This document shows, in pieces, positions 50,290-60,863 of a stretch of DNA of 64,000 nucleotides. Numbering within the stretch: the first letter of the stretch is position 1; each line of letters begins with the position of its first letter. Origin of the DNA: Ostrinia nubilalis (taxonomy: Eukaryota > Arthropoda > Insecta > Lepidoptera > Crambidae). The position numbers and the translations under genes are program-made. The notes beneath the pieces are model-generated. The model was not told the DNA's origin, made no database searches, and saw only the letters and a program-made list of their open reading frames with translations. Location of the stretch: NCBI RefSeq assembly GCF_963855985.1, contig NC_087111.1, forward strand, positions 8,375,001 through 8,439,000. Reading direction: 5' to 3'.

Positions 50290-51243
50290 AGCCACACCAG
50301 TGCTTATTCCGTTGTGATATAAACTGATTTGTTATGTTATTGTAACAAGTCAGATCAACAGAAGTACATAAAATAATTGTAAATATAACCAAAGAAATTT
50401 TATGTAGGCGTTTCATGAACGTTATAAATGTAGTTATAGATGAATATTAAAGGCAGCTATTTTGAGGATAATGTAATTAATATTAAATAGCTTTTTGCAA
50501 GACTGTGAGACATGTTTTACAAAATTATCTGGATTGCACTTAAGTTAAGGTTAAGTGAAGGAGTAAAAAATGATTTTTTTGAATTGTTAAAGTAACGATT
50601 GAATAAATCAGATGATTAAACGCGATTCAACAAAAACGTGTTTGCTTTACCCCTATCCCGATCTTATAATGATGAGGCCTGGTATTTCCTTTCTTAGCTA
50701 AAACTTAAAAATGTGTTCCTATGCTTACTGCAGTAGCAAAACAACCTAAAGCAGTTGATATTAATAAAAATACTTGAAGAAGAAATGCAAATGCAGGAAA
50801 TAACAGTAATGTCATCAACTATGCAACTCCTAAAGGGAATGTTGGTATTAATAAAATATAATTTTGGTGAATTTGTTTATTACAAATTTTGGCTCTCCCA
50901 CATTCATTCTTAAACAAACTAAGTTATCACTCAACATTGTAGACTTATATTAATACATAATCTGATATAAACTGCCACTATACAGTCTTGCCCAAATTAC
51001 AAAGATAATGGCAGTTATAGAAAAGTAATATTAATTCATGGGATGGTGACATTCCAGACAATCCGAAAGCAATTGTATTGCATCCAAATCAAGATTGCAG
51101 TTGTTAGAACATATTTTGTAGTGAGTGAACACAAGTTTAATTTGATATAAAGTAATTGTTCAATATAAAAACTGAAATCCAAGTTAAACAAAGTCTACAA
51201 GTGGTATTTGTGTAAGTTCTTATAGAATAAACTTATGATAAAT
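50290..51243. other. Intergenic / SmD2 downstream region
   Basis: AT-rich. TTTATT at 50876-50881 is a minus-strand AATAAA that could terminate SmD2, but it lies about 370 bp from the stop and closer variants exist. Nothing else recognised. Confidence 0.4.
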
Positions 51244-51992
51244 TTACTTTCCAGCAGCGGTCGCTAATGGATTTCTAAGCACTAGAATTACAGAATCGCC
51301 ACGCAGGAACATTTTTGAGATGAACTTGTCCTTATTGACTGCTTTGCCCTGAAATTATTATGAATATTATAAATTTAACATTAAGGATGTAATATTGAAC
51401 TGCATATTAAAAAAAATACTGAGTAGTATTACAAAAAAAAAAAAACTTAATTAGTGTGGTCCACTCAATGATAAAATTATTTGGTTATATTAAATTTCTT
51501 GGCCATCGATTATTATATCTATAAAAGTCCAATCACAAAACAAGGTGGGTAAAAAGGCATTGTTGAGAAAAACATAACCTACATTTTGAATAATATTAAG
51601 AATACGTAAACAAGTAAAGATGTACCTATTATAACATGAATTACCTTTTTCCCTTTACCGGTCCTGGGTACTTCAGTCCACATTTCTTTTACATTCTCCA
51701 AAACCATGTTGCAATGCCGGTCGAAGGCCTTCACACGACCCAGAAGTTTTTTATTGTTTCGGCAATTGATAAGCACTTGTGTGTTGTTTTTCACAGATTG
51801 CGTGAGAACCGATAGGGGTCCTGTGCTAAATTCTTCTTCCTCGATCTTCGCCAACTCTTCCAGAGTCATCTCCGAACGAGGTTTAGATGTAGACGCCCTG
51901 AAATTAACGACATGTATGTTTATAACGACTTATTGAAGGAAAATACACAATAAATAATAAATACACAATAAACACGTTTGATGTACTCACAT
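51244..51992 (-). CDS. SmD2: Small nuclear ribonucleoprotein SmD2, complete
   Basis: SmD2 is one of seven Sm proteins forming the ring on U1, U2, U4 and U5 snRNAs in the spliceosome. Coding segments on the minus strand are 51992-51991 (AT), 51897-51645 and 51348-51244, joined in phase to 119 residues, against 118 in human. The Sm1 motif ([26 protein letters not shown]) and Sm2 motif ([14 protein letters not shown]) are intact. The N-terminus [16 protein letters not shown] aligns with the family's K-P-K-S-E-M-T. An internal Met at 51869 would give a shorter protein, but the spliced start fits family length. The first intron splits the ATG as AT/G. It is divergent from the zinc-finger gene. Confidence 0.96.
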
Positions 51993-52360
51993 AGCTATCT
52001 AATTTTAGTTTTCGTAATCGAGCTAAAACCAAAAAACACAAAAATGCTAAATCTGAAAACACGCCGCTTTTCAGAAAAAATGTCAAACAACCTCACCATA
52101 GACAAGCCACAGTTTTTTTTGCATACGTGCTCTGTGGTTTTGCACACCGAACAACTTTCCACAAAATAAAAAAGATAGAATTTAGTTTATTAATCATTAC
52201 GTTAAAATTCAATACAATGTAAGTTTTTATTAATTTTCACCATTCATTTTCATTATTTGTATTTGTTACATTTTGGAAAATAGTTGCTATCATTTTATTG
52301 GTTCCTATTGGTTCATGTTTTTATCAGGGGATTTCCGGTAAAAAGTATAAACAGTAGTTA
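51993..52360. promoter_or_regulatory. Divergent promoter between SmD2 (-) and zinc-finger gene (+)
   Basis: The SmD2 5' UTR runs left from roughly 52050-52150. The zinc-finger gene's first exon appears to start near 52360 and end at 52457 (AAG/GTATGT). GTATAAA at about 52346 could be a TATA-like element for the + side. The gap is under 350 bp. Transcription start sites are inferred. Confidence 0.5.
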
Positions 52361-52457
52361 GTTGTCTATGATTGATTGCCCGGCCGGATTGTGATTATTT
52401 TTGTGTTCGTCGTTTGCGACTGTGATTTGCGAAATGAAAATTTGAGCGAATTTCAAG
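52361..52457 (+). other. Probable 5' UTR exon of the zinc-finger gene
   Basis: The segment ends CGAATTTCAAG/GTATGT, a good donor. The next in-phase acceptor, TTTTTTTTAG at 53116, precedes the first ATG by seven bases. No coding sequence is expected here. Confidence 0.4.
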
Positions 52458-53123
52458 GTATGTAAATCGGAAAATAGTTTTGTAATAATTGTGTGAAGAT
52501 ATGTATATTTCTGGCTAGCGGTTACGATAAATTCAAACCCCGTTTTGCGAACTGCGAGATGTACTTTGTTGTAATATAGGTAACTATTGAACATTTGCCT
52601 TCAATTTATGCCTGCTAAGTACTAGATTAAAAATCAATACTTTCCCTCCGACCACACCTCCGCAGCTCCGACGCCCCAATTTATTGATGATTAATCTACT
52701 GGTCTATACCATGTCGCAAGTTGCGTCGCGCATCTCATCATAGAATATTATCACAATTTGCTTTTTTCATTGTTAGATTTCATGTTGAAGCCTTAGTATT
52801 AATGGGTTGAAGCTGGTTGAAGCAAAAAAATACGTAAAACTTCTTATCGCCCTTAGATATTAATCTAAGTTATCGCCTTGATTTTAACATCAGTCTCGTA
52901 AGTTAATTAAGTTTTGACTTATTTATTTTTAATTGATTGAAACAAGCTTTTAGTTGGCCGATAGTCGGGCCCTATTCTAATTTGTTCGAAGAATTGGCCA
53001 AATTGGTGTAATAATATGTGCACACTTTCATACATGTCGATATCCAACCCAACTAAAAGTTGGACTTCTGCAGCTATACTAAGCCTAATAATTAGCTAAG
53101 AATTCATTTTTTTTAGTTTCAAT

Positions 53124-53309
53124 ATGTCGTGGTCGAAATTGCACAAGAACTGCATCATTGCGGGCCCACTAGAAGCATTATGCTTGGTCTGCGAGATTCC
53201 CATAAAAACACAGTCCGAACTGGATACTCATGTAGAGGTAGACGTTCATCTGAAAGCCTTAAATGCTGCACCGTATATTGAGAAGTATAAACCTCATAAC
53301 ATCAGAAAG
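53124..53309 (+). CDS. Zinc-finger gene coding exon 1
   Basis: 62 codons from the first ATG after a TTTTTTTTAG acceptor. Contains finger 1 (C-L-V-C ... H-V-E-V-D-V-H). Donor AAAG/GTAATA. Confidence 0.85.
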
Positions 53310-56300
53310 GTAATAAATTTAAATTTTCCTTCTTAGATTACTTATTCATTATGTTCATTGTTTTAATACTCTTTGGATTCATTTAGTAATTCAGTATCTT
53401 GAAAAATCAAGAAACATTAAGGAACAAGAAATAAAAATGTTGTACAATTATTTAAACAGTGTATCTGTCAACGTGAAATTGTGAACTCTGTCAGTTTATA
53501 ATATAAAGCATTAGATTGTAAACTAACAGTGGGTTAGGTTAGATTGTAATTTAACTACGTCAGATTATAATCTGACGGAATTCACAATTTTATGGTGATA
53601 TATACAATACATATAACTGTGCGATTTGACTCTACCAACTACAGCCCCCCTAGACAAAACGCACTTTTTGATCGAATCGAAAATCGAATCCGTCAAAACT
53701 CCATACAAAAAAGGGGCTTTTCGACCACTTTTCGACTGGTTTGCGATTATAATTTGCACTTTGTCTAGACCCACTGGTGTCTACGCTTATCTCAGACGGT
53801 GCCTGAGATATGGGAGTGGGGAAATTGACATATTATGATGTGACAGAGCACATATCTAATGTCTCGCTGACATTTGACGTGTCACAAAACACCAGGGTTC
53901 GAAATTATCAAGATAATTGCACTTCATGATAATTATCGGATAAATATCAACAGTATAAGATACATTTTTGTCATATTGTTACATAAGAAATTCTTATTGC
54001 TAATGTTGTTTTATGTTTTTGGTTGCTGATTGTTGTCAATTTATCCATCGCTAGTCGCATAAAGCTTGGAAAATAGATAAATATTTTGACGCTAGATAAC
54101 TAGTGATCATTGTGGAGTTAAATAGATAGGTTTTATAATTATCTTATTGATTAACGCCCACCACTAGACGCAAGTGCGGAAATACCCGTTCGAAAACTTC
54201 GAATACAGTCCATTTTCATGAGCGTATTTTTTTGTTATTATCAACCAATAATTATCCATCTGTTATTATCACGATAATTATCATGCGTGATCGAATCAGA
54301 AATGAGGAGATCCGCAGGAGAACCAAAGTAACCGACATAGCTCGCAGAATTGCTAAAATCAAGTGGCAGTGGGCGGGGCACATAGCTCGTAGAGACGATG
54401 GCCGTTGGGGCAGGAAAGTTCTCGAGTGGCGACCACGGGCTGGAAGACGTAGCGTGGGCAGGCCTCCTACTAGGTGGACCGACGATCTGGTAAAGGTCGC
54501 GGGAAGAGCCTGGATGCGGGCAGCGCAGGACCGTTCATTGTGGAAAACCTTGGGGGAGGCCTTTGTCCAGCAGTGGACGTCATTTGGCTGAAACGAATTA
54601 TCATGATAATTATCCTTACGAACCCTGCAAAACACCCTCCAATGCCACTCCCTCCTCAGGCATTGACCGAGTTATACACTATGTAGTAATGTGTTATGTA
54701 TGTATTTTCAACTGTTGAAAAGCATGACAGATCATGCATATTACCTACCGTTGTCATCATGAATTATTATTTGCTCAAGTAATTTTGAAACATCCCCACT
54801 TGCAGGTCACATTAGGCTACTACTGTGAGTTTTGCAATCTCGTACTTAGTACTCCTGCAAAGGTCAATCTGCACATTACTATACCAGAGCATGAGCAAAA
54901 CCGTGGCTTCCTTCTGATTAAGCGAGTCAATGATTCAGTGATCGTGTTCGATGACATTTCCATAAATCATAGATCCTGGAATGGCTTTGTGGAAGATACT
55001 TGTGCTATATGCAATGTTGAATATTATGATGAGTTTAAACATCTTAACCTGCACAGTCATATTTTCAACTTAATCACAAAGAAAATTGAGTTTTTGGGAG
55101 ATAACATGGTATACCGAAATGTAAGTATTCGTAACGTTTACAATGTATGTCTTAAAATGAGCTAAATTTTATTGTTTCATCGTACTTGCCACTGTAAGTT
55201 AAATTAATTATTGTAATTGACTTTCAGATTGATGAAAGTTCTTATCAATGTATGGTTTGTAATCTGGTATTGGCGTCCAGTACCTTATCGACTCACATTG
55301 AGCAACCAGGTCATATAAAAATGGTGGAGAAATGTCGCGAAGCCGGTCGTGCCATTCTAAACCTTAAAAGTGGTACCGATCATGCCACAACGAACACTGG
55401 AAAGGATGCCGCTCGTGCCACAACGAGCATTGGAAATGACCCTGGTCGTGCCACGACGAGCATTGGAAATGACGCGGGTCGTGCCACGACGAGCATTGGA
55501 AATGACGCGGGTCGTGCCTTCCTGAACATTTTAAATCCGCCGGAAAAAAAGAAAGCTGACGAAAAGAAAAAAACTGACAGTAAGACTAAGAAAAATGAAT
55601 CGAAGAAATCTCAAAACAATACTTATATGGAAAATGAAACATTCATATGCGGTGTCCTGGGTGCTAAAAACTATATCGTCTCGCAGGACGATGGAAAGAG
55701 CATGTGCCTACTGTGTGATTGGAGCATGGAGACATCTGCGGCCGCCGCGCACGTGGCAGGTCGACACCATATCACTATCCTAAAAATGCACAAAGAAAGG
55801 TTGGACAGAATGAGCAAAGATGAAAATTCTGAGCCAGACAGTGGGAATGCTGGTGGTAGCAGTGCAACTGGCAATCAAAAAGTCAAGCCCGAGCCTAAAG
55901 ATAAGCTTGATAGTGGAAAAGCTAGCGCTGGAAAGGCAGCTGGCGATGAAAAAGGCAAAATTAAGGAAGCATCCCCTAAACTCCATAAGAACGGTCTAAA
56001 TACTAACAAGAGTGAGACTAAAGATAAGCCAGAAATTGGAAAAACTAGTGATGAAAAGTCAGCTGAAGAAAAAGGCAAAATGAGGGATTCTTCGCCTAAA
56101 CTCCATGACAATGGCGGTAATATTAACAAGCCTGAGCCTAAAGATAAGCTAGACAGTGGAAATGCTAGTGGTGGAAAGGCAACTGCTGATGAAAAAGACA
56201 TTGGAGGATTCTTCAAGGATTCTTCGCCCAAACCCCACAACAATGGTCTAAACGTTAACAAGTCTGAGCCTAAAGACATCTGTAGGCGCCTACCAGAGAG

Positions 56301-59268
56301 TGAAAATGCTTGTGGTGGCAGTAAAACTGGCGACGAAAAAAACAACATCAAGGAAAACATTGGCATCAACATTGACAAGTCCAACTCTGAAGATGAGCCA
56401 GATACTCAAAATGCTTCTGCTGTGACTGCTACTAGCAATGATCGAGACGTAATTATTGATTTGTATGAAGAATTCCAAGCCTATGGTATAAGTGTTAACT
56501 TTGTGACTAACATAGCAACATGTAAGAAGTGCTCAAAAACAATGGATCTAAAATTCACTGCAATTCGGCAACATATTAAGGAACACTATGATGCGTTGCC
56601 AAGGCCCTTGTGTAGGAAGGCACCAGAAGTGGAAGATGACATACAAAGTTTTTTGGATTTAAATAGAATAATAATTATAGAAGGCGGGGAAAGGCATTGC
56701 GAGCTGTGCCGAGTCAACCTCCCCATTTCGTTGAAAACTGTGAAACAACACGTTAATGGAACGCGGCATCTAAACAATTTAGCAATTAGGAGTGGTAATA
56801 ATCCGGCGGAGCTAGTGCCCCAATTTCACAAGGTGAAATTGAGAGACTACGTCACTTCAATGATGGGTTTGGAGGACAGTATAAGGAAAGATGTAATTCT
56901 CAACGAGAAGTTTGACATCACCATGATGAGTTATTTGTTGATGAGTTCCGTGAGCTTGAGATGTTACATTTGTGATGAGGATCTTGAACGGGGGCAAATT
57001 GACGCACATAAGGTGTCCACGGAACACATCACACGTGTGGCCGATTCTAAGGTGCTTGTGTCGTTGGAAAACGAGTTTGTGCGAGAGGTAACTCAAATTA
57101 TTTATTTATAATATTTATACTAAATACATTGTTTATTAAAAAAATAAAGAGGCAGTCAACTCAAATCTTAACTAATCATGTTATTATTATAATGTATAGT
57201 CCGGTCGCCGAGCACGTAGAATTTCGTCCAATGACCCCGAGCGTAATTATATTGCTGTCGCGACTGTGCGACGGGCGGCCGCAGTGAGTCGGCCGGTCGG
57301 TAAGGATGGGTAGCTCGGGGTCATTGGATGAAATTCTACGTGCTCGGCGACCGGACTTTAGTCTATTTAATAATTTGTAATACTTAATTTTTTTTTTTTA
57401 TTTGGCCTAATGGTTAAGTGGTAGAGAGATTTGCCACACTGCGTTCTGCGGGCGGATATTGCGGGCTGCGTTCACTTTGACTTGACGGCAGACCGCAGAA
57501 CGCATCTAGTGTGTCAAATCCTTGATTATCTTATGTATTTTTGGTGTTTGTATTTTTTTTCTCAATAATTACGTAAATAAATGATGATTATGTCCATAAT
57601 CGCAGTTGCGTCGCAACTCCTACCACTGCGGGATTTGCAGCTGGGTGTCGATCAACTGGACGGGAATGAATGAGCACCTCAAGTCGCGGACCCACGTTGA
57701 CCAGAAGTACAACATGAAGTGGCGTCTGGCGCAACATCTCACGCAGGTAAGTTATCACTAAAGCCTGGTCCGTGAGCACGTAGAATCCCGTCCAATGATC
57801 CCAAGCTACCCATCCCTATCGCTCGCGTGTAATTATGTTGCTGTTGGGCTCGCACACTCACTGCGGGCGCCCGTCGCACAGTCGCGACAGCAACATAATT
57901 ACGCGCGAGCAATAAGGATGGGTAGCTTGGGGTCATTGGACGGGATTCTACGTGCTCACGGACCAGGCTTTAGCAGAATATACCTTTGTTTGTCACCTGT
58001 CATCCGCTTTGCAATGGAGGGAAGTCGAACCTTAATTTCGAACTCCTCCTATGTTCTTCTGATTAATTTCGTTGCGGGTCCAATGACAGTTTAACTTTCC
58101 CCGGGACAAACTTGACCTTCATTGGTTGGGTTTTTGTGGCGGTCAAGCTGTAGATCCTGGCTACACAGGAGTTGTAGTGGTGGGAACGAGAGGTGGGAAT
58201 AGTTCCGTAGCGGAATAGAGCAACAAAGAACTTATCATCATCATTTCAGCCACAGGACGTCCACTGCTGAACTTAGGCCTCCCCAATGATTTCCACAATG
58301 GCCGGTTGATGGCGGCCTGCATCCAGCGCCTTCCCGCTACCTTTATGAGGTCGTCGGTTCACCTTGTGAGTGGACGTCGTACGCTGCGCTTTCCGGTCAC
58401 GTCAAACAACCGTTTTTTGCAACTATTTGACAGTTCACACAAGTGTCATTCAAAATCGGTTTCGTTTGACAGCTCGTGGTTGTTGCTATATTCCGAAGGA
58501 ATAATAATAATTTTATGGTTTGGTCCTATGTTCATTCCAGGTCGGGTCATTAGAGAAAGATTATTTAAATTGGGTAATATGCGATTCGCCTATTTAACAG
58601 TAACAGGCGTTACTTTGCGGAAATCTACACTAATATTATAAAGAGGAAAACTTTGTTTGTTTGTTTGGTTGTAATGAATAGGCTCAAAAACTATTGGACC
58701 GTTTTTAAAAATTCTTTCACCATTCGAAAGCTACATTATCCACGAGTAACATAGGCTAAATTTTATTTTGGAAAAAATAGGGTTCCGTAAAATATGTAGA
58801 CAATGTAGTCGCCGCGCGCGAAGCCGCGGGCGGAAAGCTAGTCCATAATAAAAATTACTTAGCTTAAAACTTCCGCCGGATAAGCACGTCACTAAGCTTA
58901 AATCTTAAGCTAACTTAAGTAATTTTATCTAATTTAATATCTAACGATTCGCCTTACTGGATGCCTTCCCGGTCAGGTTAAAGTCAACGCAGTTCGCTTC
59001 ATTTATGCGGTTGACCTCATAAAGGTAGCAGGAAGGCGCTGGATGCTACCAAAAATTTGTATGGCGCGGAATTTTTTGTATGGTTGAAAAGGGGAGAGCG
59101 TCTCAAATAAGTTTGGGAACCAATGCTGTAGATGGTAACGATGAATGTTTCTCGCAGGTGTCCCGCGTGCAGTGGGAGCGCTCGCCCAACCTAGGGGACT
59201 TCATGGGCGTCGCTGACCGCCACCGCAACACGAGACACCGTTTCGAGGACTATTTCACGAATTGGTAA
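53124..59268 (+). CDS. Multi-zinc-finger protein, U1/matrin-type C2H2 fingers
   Basis: I do not recognise an orthologue. Coding exons are 53124-53309, 54806-55120, 55228-57087, 57606-57746 and 59158-59268, about 870 residues. All junctions are phase 0. Nine C-x2-C...H-x(3-6)-H fingers are visible: residues 20-42, 69-91, 128-147, 175-196, about 327, and starting at 56521, 56697, 56963 and 57626. Spacing such as H-x5-H is typical of U1-like/matrin fingers that often bind RNA or double-stranded RNA. Between fingers 5 and 6 lies a long Lys/Asp/Glu-rich repeat region, probably disordered. Nuclear RNA or DNA binding is inferred. The 3' end is uncertain because TGG-TAA is read whether the donor-like ATTG/GTAAGA is used or not. 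Confidence 0.8.
53467..53603. mobile_element. MITE (GTGAAATTGTGAA family), uninterrupted copy
   Basis: The empty-site sibling of 9347-9697: GTGAAATTGTGAACTCTGTC to GACGGAATTCACAATTTTA, without the hAT insertion. Confidence 0.75.
53641..53773 (-). mobile_element. MITE copy 2 (GTCTAGACAAAGTGCAAAT family)
   Basis: Inverted relative to 20832-20961 and almost identical to it over about 130 bp. Confidence 0.75.
53893..54627. mobile_element. hAT-like non-autonomous element with 8-bp duplication
   Basis: Ends CAGGGTTCG(A/T)A and the reverse complement CGAACCCTG. CAAAACAC is present directly outside both ends (53885-53892 and 54628-54635). ATAATTATC(A/G) words are repeated inside both ends. The middle is occupied by an RTE-like fragment. 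Confidence 0.9.
54283..54595 (+). mobile_element. RTE-like LINE 3' fragment nested in the hAT element
   Basis: Open frame [15 protein letters not shown] to Q-Q-W-T-S-F-G, the best-preserved copy here. 5'-truncated. ATTATCATG-like words on both sides belong to the host element, so the target duplication is ambiguous. Confidence 0.9.
54806..55120 (+). CDS. Zinc-finger gene coding exon 2
   Basis: 105 codons, phase 0. Fingers 2 (C-E-F-C ... H-I-T-I-P-E-H) and 3 (C-A-I-C ... H-S-H). Acceptor CCACTTGCAG, donor AAAT/GTAAGT. Confidence 0.88.
55228..57087 (+). CDS. Zinc-finger gene coding exon 3, fingers 4-8 and repeat region
   Basis: 620 codons, phase 0. Finger 4 (C-M-V-C), an 11-residue repeat array, finger 5 (C-L-L-C-D-W), a charged 40-residue repeat array, then fingers 6 (C-K-K-C), 7 (C-E-L-C) and 8 (C-Y-I-C). 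Acceptor TTGACTTTCAG, donor GAG/GTAACT. Confidence 0.9.
55405..55527 (+). repeat. 33-bp coding tandem repeat
   Basis: Encodes G-N-D-(A/P)-G-R-A-T-T-S-I three to four times; the DNA of the last units is almost identical, implying recent slippage or unequal exchange. Confidence 0.9.
55882..56420 (+). repeat. About 120-bp coding repeat, four to five diverged units
   Basis: Units follow the pattern E-P-K-D-K-L-D-S-G, then G-K-A, D-E-K-G-K, (D/A)-S-P-K-L-H and N-x-N-K-S. Conservation of unit phrase with divergent spacing suggests an older array than the 33-bp repeat. Confidence 0.85.
57198..57358. mobile_element. TA-MITE copy (AGTCCGGTCGCC ends)
   Basis: Short variant of the 34747-34956 family: GAGCACGTAGAATTTCGTCC and its mirror at the right end, with CGACTGTGCGACGGGCG in the centre. 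Confidence 0.8.
57430..57524. repeat. Imperfect palindrome (CTGCGTTCTGCGG)
   Basis: TTTGCCACACTGCGTTCTGC pairs with GCAGAACGCATCTAGTGTGTCAAA. Likely a small MITE. Confidence 0.5.
57606..57746 (+). CDS. Zinc-finger gene coding exon 4
   Basis: 47 codons, phase 0. Finger 9: Y-H-C-G-I-C ... H-L-K-S-R-T-H. Acceptor CATAATCGCAG, donor ACGCAG/GTAAGT. A TA-MITE begins 14 bp after the donor. Confidence 0.88.
57761..57970. mobile_element. TA-MITE, full copy
   Basis: TA, then AAGCCTGGTCCGTGAGCACG, mirrored at the right end and followed by TA. Almost the whole 210 bp folds back. Confidence 0.85.
57985..58222 (+). repeat. Dispersed repeat, longest copy of its family
   Basis: Contains CATCCGCTTTGCAATGGAGG, TTCTGATTAATTTCGTTGCG, CCCCGGGACAAACTTGACC and ACAGGAGTTGTAGTGGTGGG. 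Partial copies at 2640, 40300 and 42185. Confidence 0.7.
58229..58400 (-). mobile_element. RTE-like LINE 3' fragment
   Basis: Minus-strand copy beginning at an ATCATCATTTCAGCC tail, with the ATCCAGCGCCTTCC and GTCGTCGGTTCACC blocks. Truncated at GCTTTCCGG. Confidence 0.85.
58620..58845 (+). repeat. Lepidopteran-type LINE/SINE tail (GCGAAGCCGCGGGCGG end)
   Basis: ACACTAATATTATAAAGAGG, GGCTCAAAAACTATTGGACC and AAGCCGCGGGCGGAAAGCTA in the usual order. Non-coding. Confidence 0.65.
59158..59268 (+). CDS. Zinc-finger gene coding exon 5 (probable C-terminus)
   Basis: Acceptor TTTCTCGCAG. Reads V-S-R-V-Q-W-E-R-S-P, R-H-R-N-T-R-H-R-F-E-D-Y-F-T-N-W then TAA. Bases 59265-59270 are GTAAGA, so the stop overlaps a donor-like site. 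Splicing from it to 61059 would also give TGG-TAA. Confidence 0.7.
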   Translation: MSRVQWERSPNLGDFMGVADRHRNTRHRFEDYFTNW

Positions 59269-59279
59269 GACACTAATAT

Positions 59280-59585
59280 CCGCCTCTGTGGTCTAGTGGT
59301 AAGGCCCCAGTGGGGGCAGATTTTTCTGTTCGGTTCGGTTGGTGGTAGGGCTTGTTCTAAGTCCGCTTGGCTAGCTACCACCATCTTACCTAAGTCTGTC
59401 GCCATAACAACAATGTTAACAGCATTGTTGTGTTCCGGCAGTTAGAGGTAAGATAGCCAGTTCCTCCGTGGTTGAGGATTCCGGGTGAAGCTCGCGTCCA
59501 CCTTCGGCCTGTACATCACTTACCATCAGGTGAGATACAGGCCAAGAGCTTCCTCGTTGTGGATAATATAAAGAAAAAAAAAGCA
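59280..59585 (+). repeat. Dispersed repeat with tRNA-like start
   Basis: GCCTCTGTGGTCTAGTGGTA resembles a tRNA-derived A-box start and recurs partly at 15277. The rest contains CTACCACCATCTTACC and CATCAGGTGAGATACAGGCC and ends in an A-rich tail: a candidate SINE or LINE tail. Confidence 0.5.
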
Positions 59586-59646
59586 TCAAGCATCACTTTG
59601 CGGAAATCCATAATTAATTAGATATTAAAATAGATAAATTACTCAG

Positions 59647-60239
59647 CTTAAGGGCCCCCGCCCACGGCGACTTTTTGTAGTAATGCTGTCGCGCTTTTCG
59701 TAAAAGAGCGACAGCATCGCTACTAACGCGCGTTAGTCGCATTTGCAACGCACTACAGAAAATCAAGTGGCAGTGGGCGGGGCACATAGCTCGAAGAGCT
59801 GATGGCTGCTGGGGCAGGAAAGTTCTTGAGTGGCGACCACAAGCTGGAAGACGTAGCGTGGGCAGGCCTCCCACTAGGTGGACCCACGATCTGGTGAAGG
59901 TCGCGGGAAGTACCTGGATGCAAGCGGCGCAGGACCGGTCTTTGTGGAAATCCTTGGGGGAGGCCTTTGTCCAGCAGTGGACGTCTTTCGGCTGAAACGA
60001 CGACAGAAGCGATGCCAACGCGCTACTAACGCGCTACAGCAGCGCGACTGTATCGATGCAAACGCGCGACCGTGTCGGACGACATCGGGGAGAGAACGGA
60101 GGGAGAGTTACTGAATCGCGTTTGCATCACGACAGAAGCGCGTTTATGTGGGCGAGGGCACAGCTAGCGACCGCATTGCGACTCTATCGATGTCGCGCCA
60201 GAATCGCTACAAAAAGTCTCCGTGGGCGAGGGGCCTAAG
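59647..60239. mobile_element. Palindromic MITE (CTTAAGGGCCCCCGCCCACG) split by a LINE fragment
   Basis: The left end pairs with the reverse complement of the right end (CTTAGGCCCCTCGCCCACGG, then (A/C)GACTTTTTGTAG). Repeated ACGCG(C/T)(T/G)A and GACAGAAGCG words lie inside. An RTE fragment occupies 59757-59996. Confidence 0.75.
59757..59996 (+). mobile_element. RTE-like LINE 3' fragment nested in a MITE
   Basis: Reads [16 protein letters not shown] to Q-Q-W-T-S-F-G. ACAGAA lies at both junctions, a short candidate target duplication. Confidence 0.85.
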
Positions 60240-60409
60240 ATTTCTTCTTGCATTTACTTGTACTATAATATGTCGATATTATAGTGAATAATAAATACTA
60301 TGCCGGCGTCACTAAGCGGAAATCTTAAGCTAAGTAATTTATCTATTTTAATGTCTAATTAGGCAAGACAACAATATTTTTTAACGTCAGGAAATGCTTT
60401 GCGCATATT

Positions 60410-60860
60410 CTGGCCGATGGGGACGGCCAGTAGGTTAAGACTCCCCGCCTGCTCCCTAAAGGCGGGGCCTACCCCCTAAAACATGAGGTGTCCACGGGAG
60501 CCCAAATAAACGGACCTGCTAGTTATTGTTCTAGCTTGGACATTCGTCCGCAGCTCCGCCTCAGGCTAGAGGCTCGCTCACGAGCTAACCTCTCCGGCTT
60601 CGAGGGAACCCCTAATCCCCTCCTCTAGCTGTTTTTATAGAAGTTTTCTCCTCGCGGCCCTGGTACAACAGGACTCCCGGCCCGGCGTAGCGGGTTACGG
60701 TCTGCTCCATGCCGCTGCTCGGTCAGCTCTGCTGTTTAGAGAAGTACCGAGAGCGGCCCTCCAAAGAATGGGCCCGGGCAAACGTCCCGTCAGCCTCCGC
60801 CTATAGGGGTTTTTAAAGATGTCCCCTGCAACACGGCCCAGGGAAATGTTCCGACAGCCT
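60410..60860. repeat. GC-rich LINE-like repeat fragment
   Basis: Contains CTCCCGGCCCGGCGTAGCGG and repeated GGTTTTTAAAGATGTCCC/TTTTTATAGAAGTTTTCTCC phrases. The composition differs sharply from the surroundings. No long frame remains. Cut on the right by the TA-MITE at 60864. Confidence 0.4.
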
Positions 60861-60863
60861 CTA

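Noticed and set aside
59280..59300. tRNA gene at GCCTCTGTGGTCTAGTGGTA
   Set aside because: Only an A-box-like start is present; no cloverleaf or B-box at the expected distance could be assembled, so it is treated as a SINE-like repeat.
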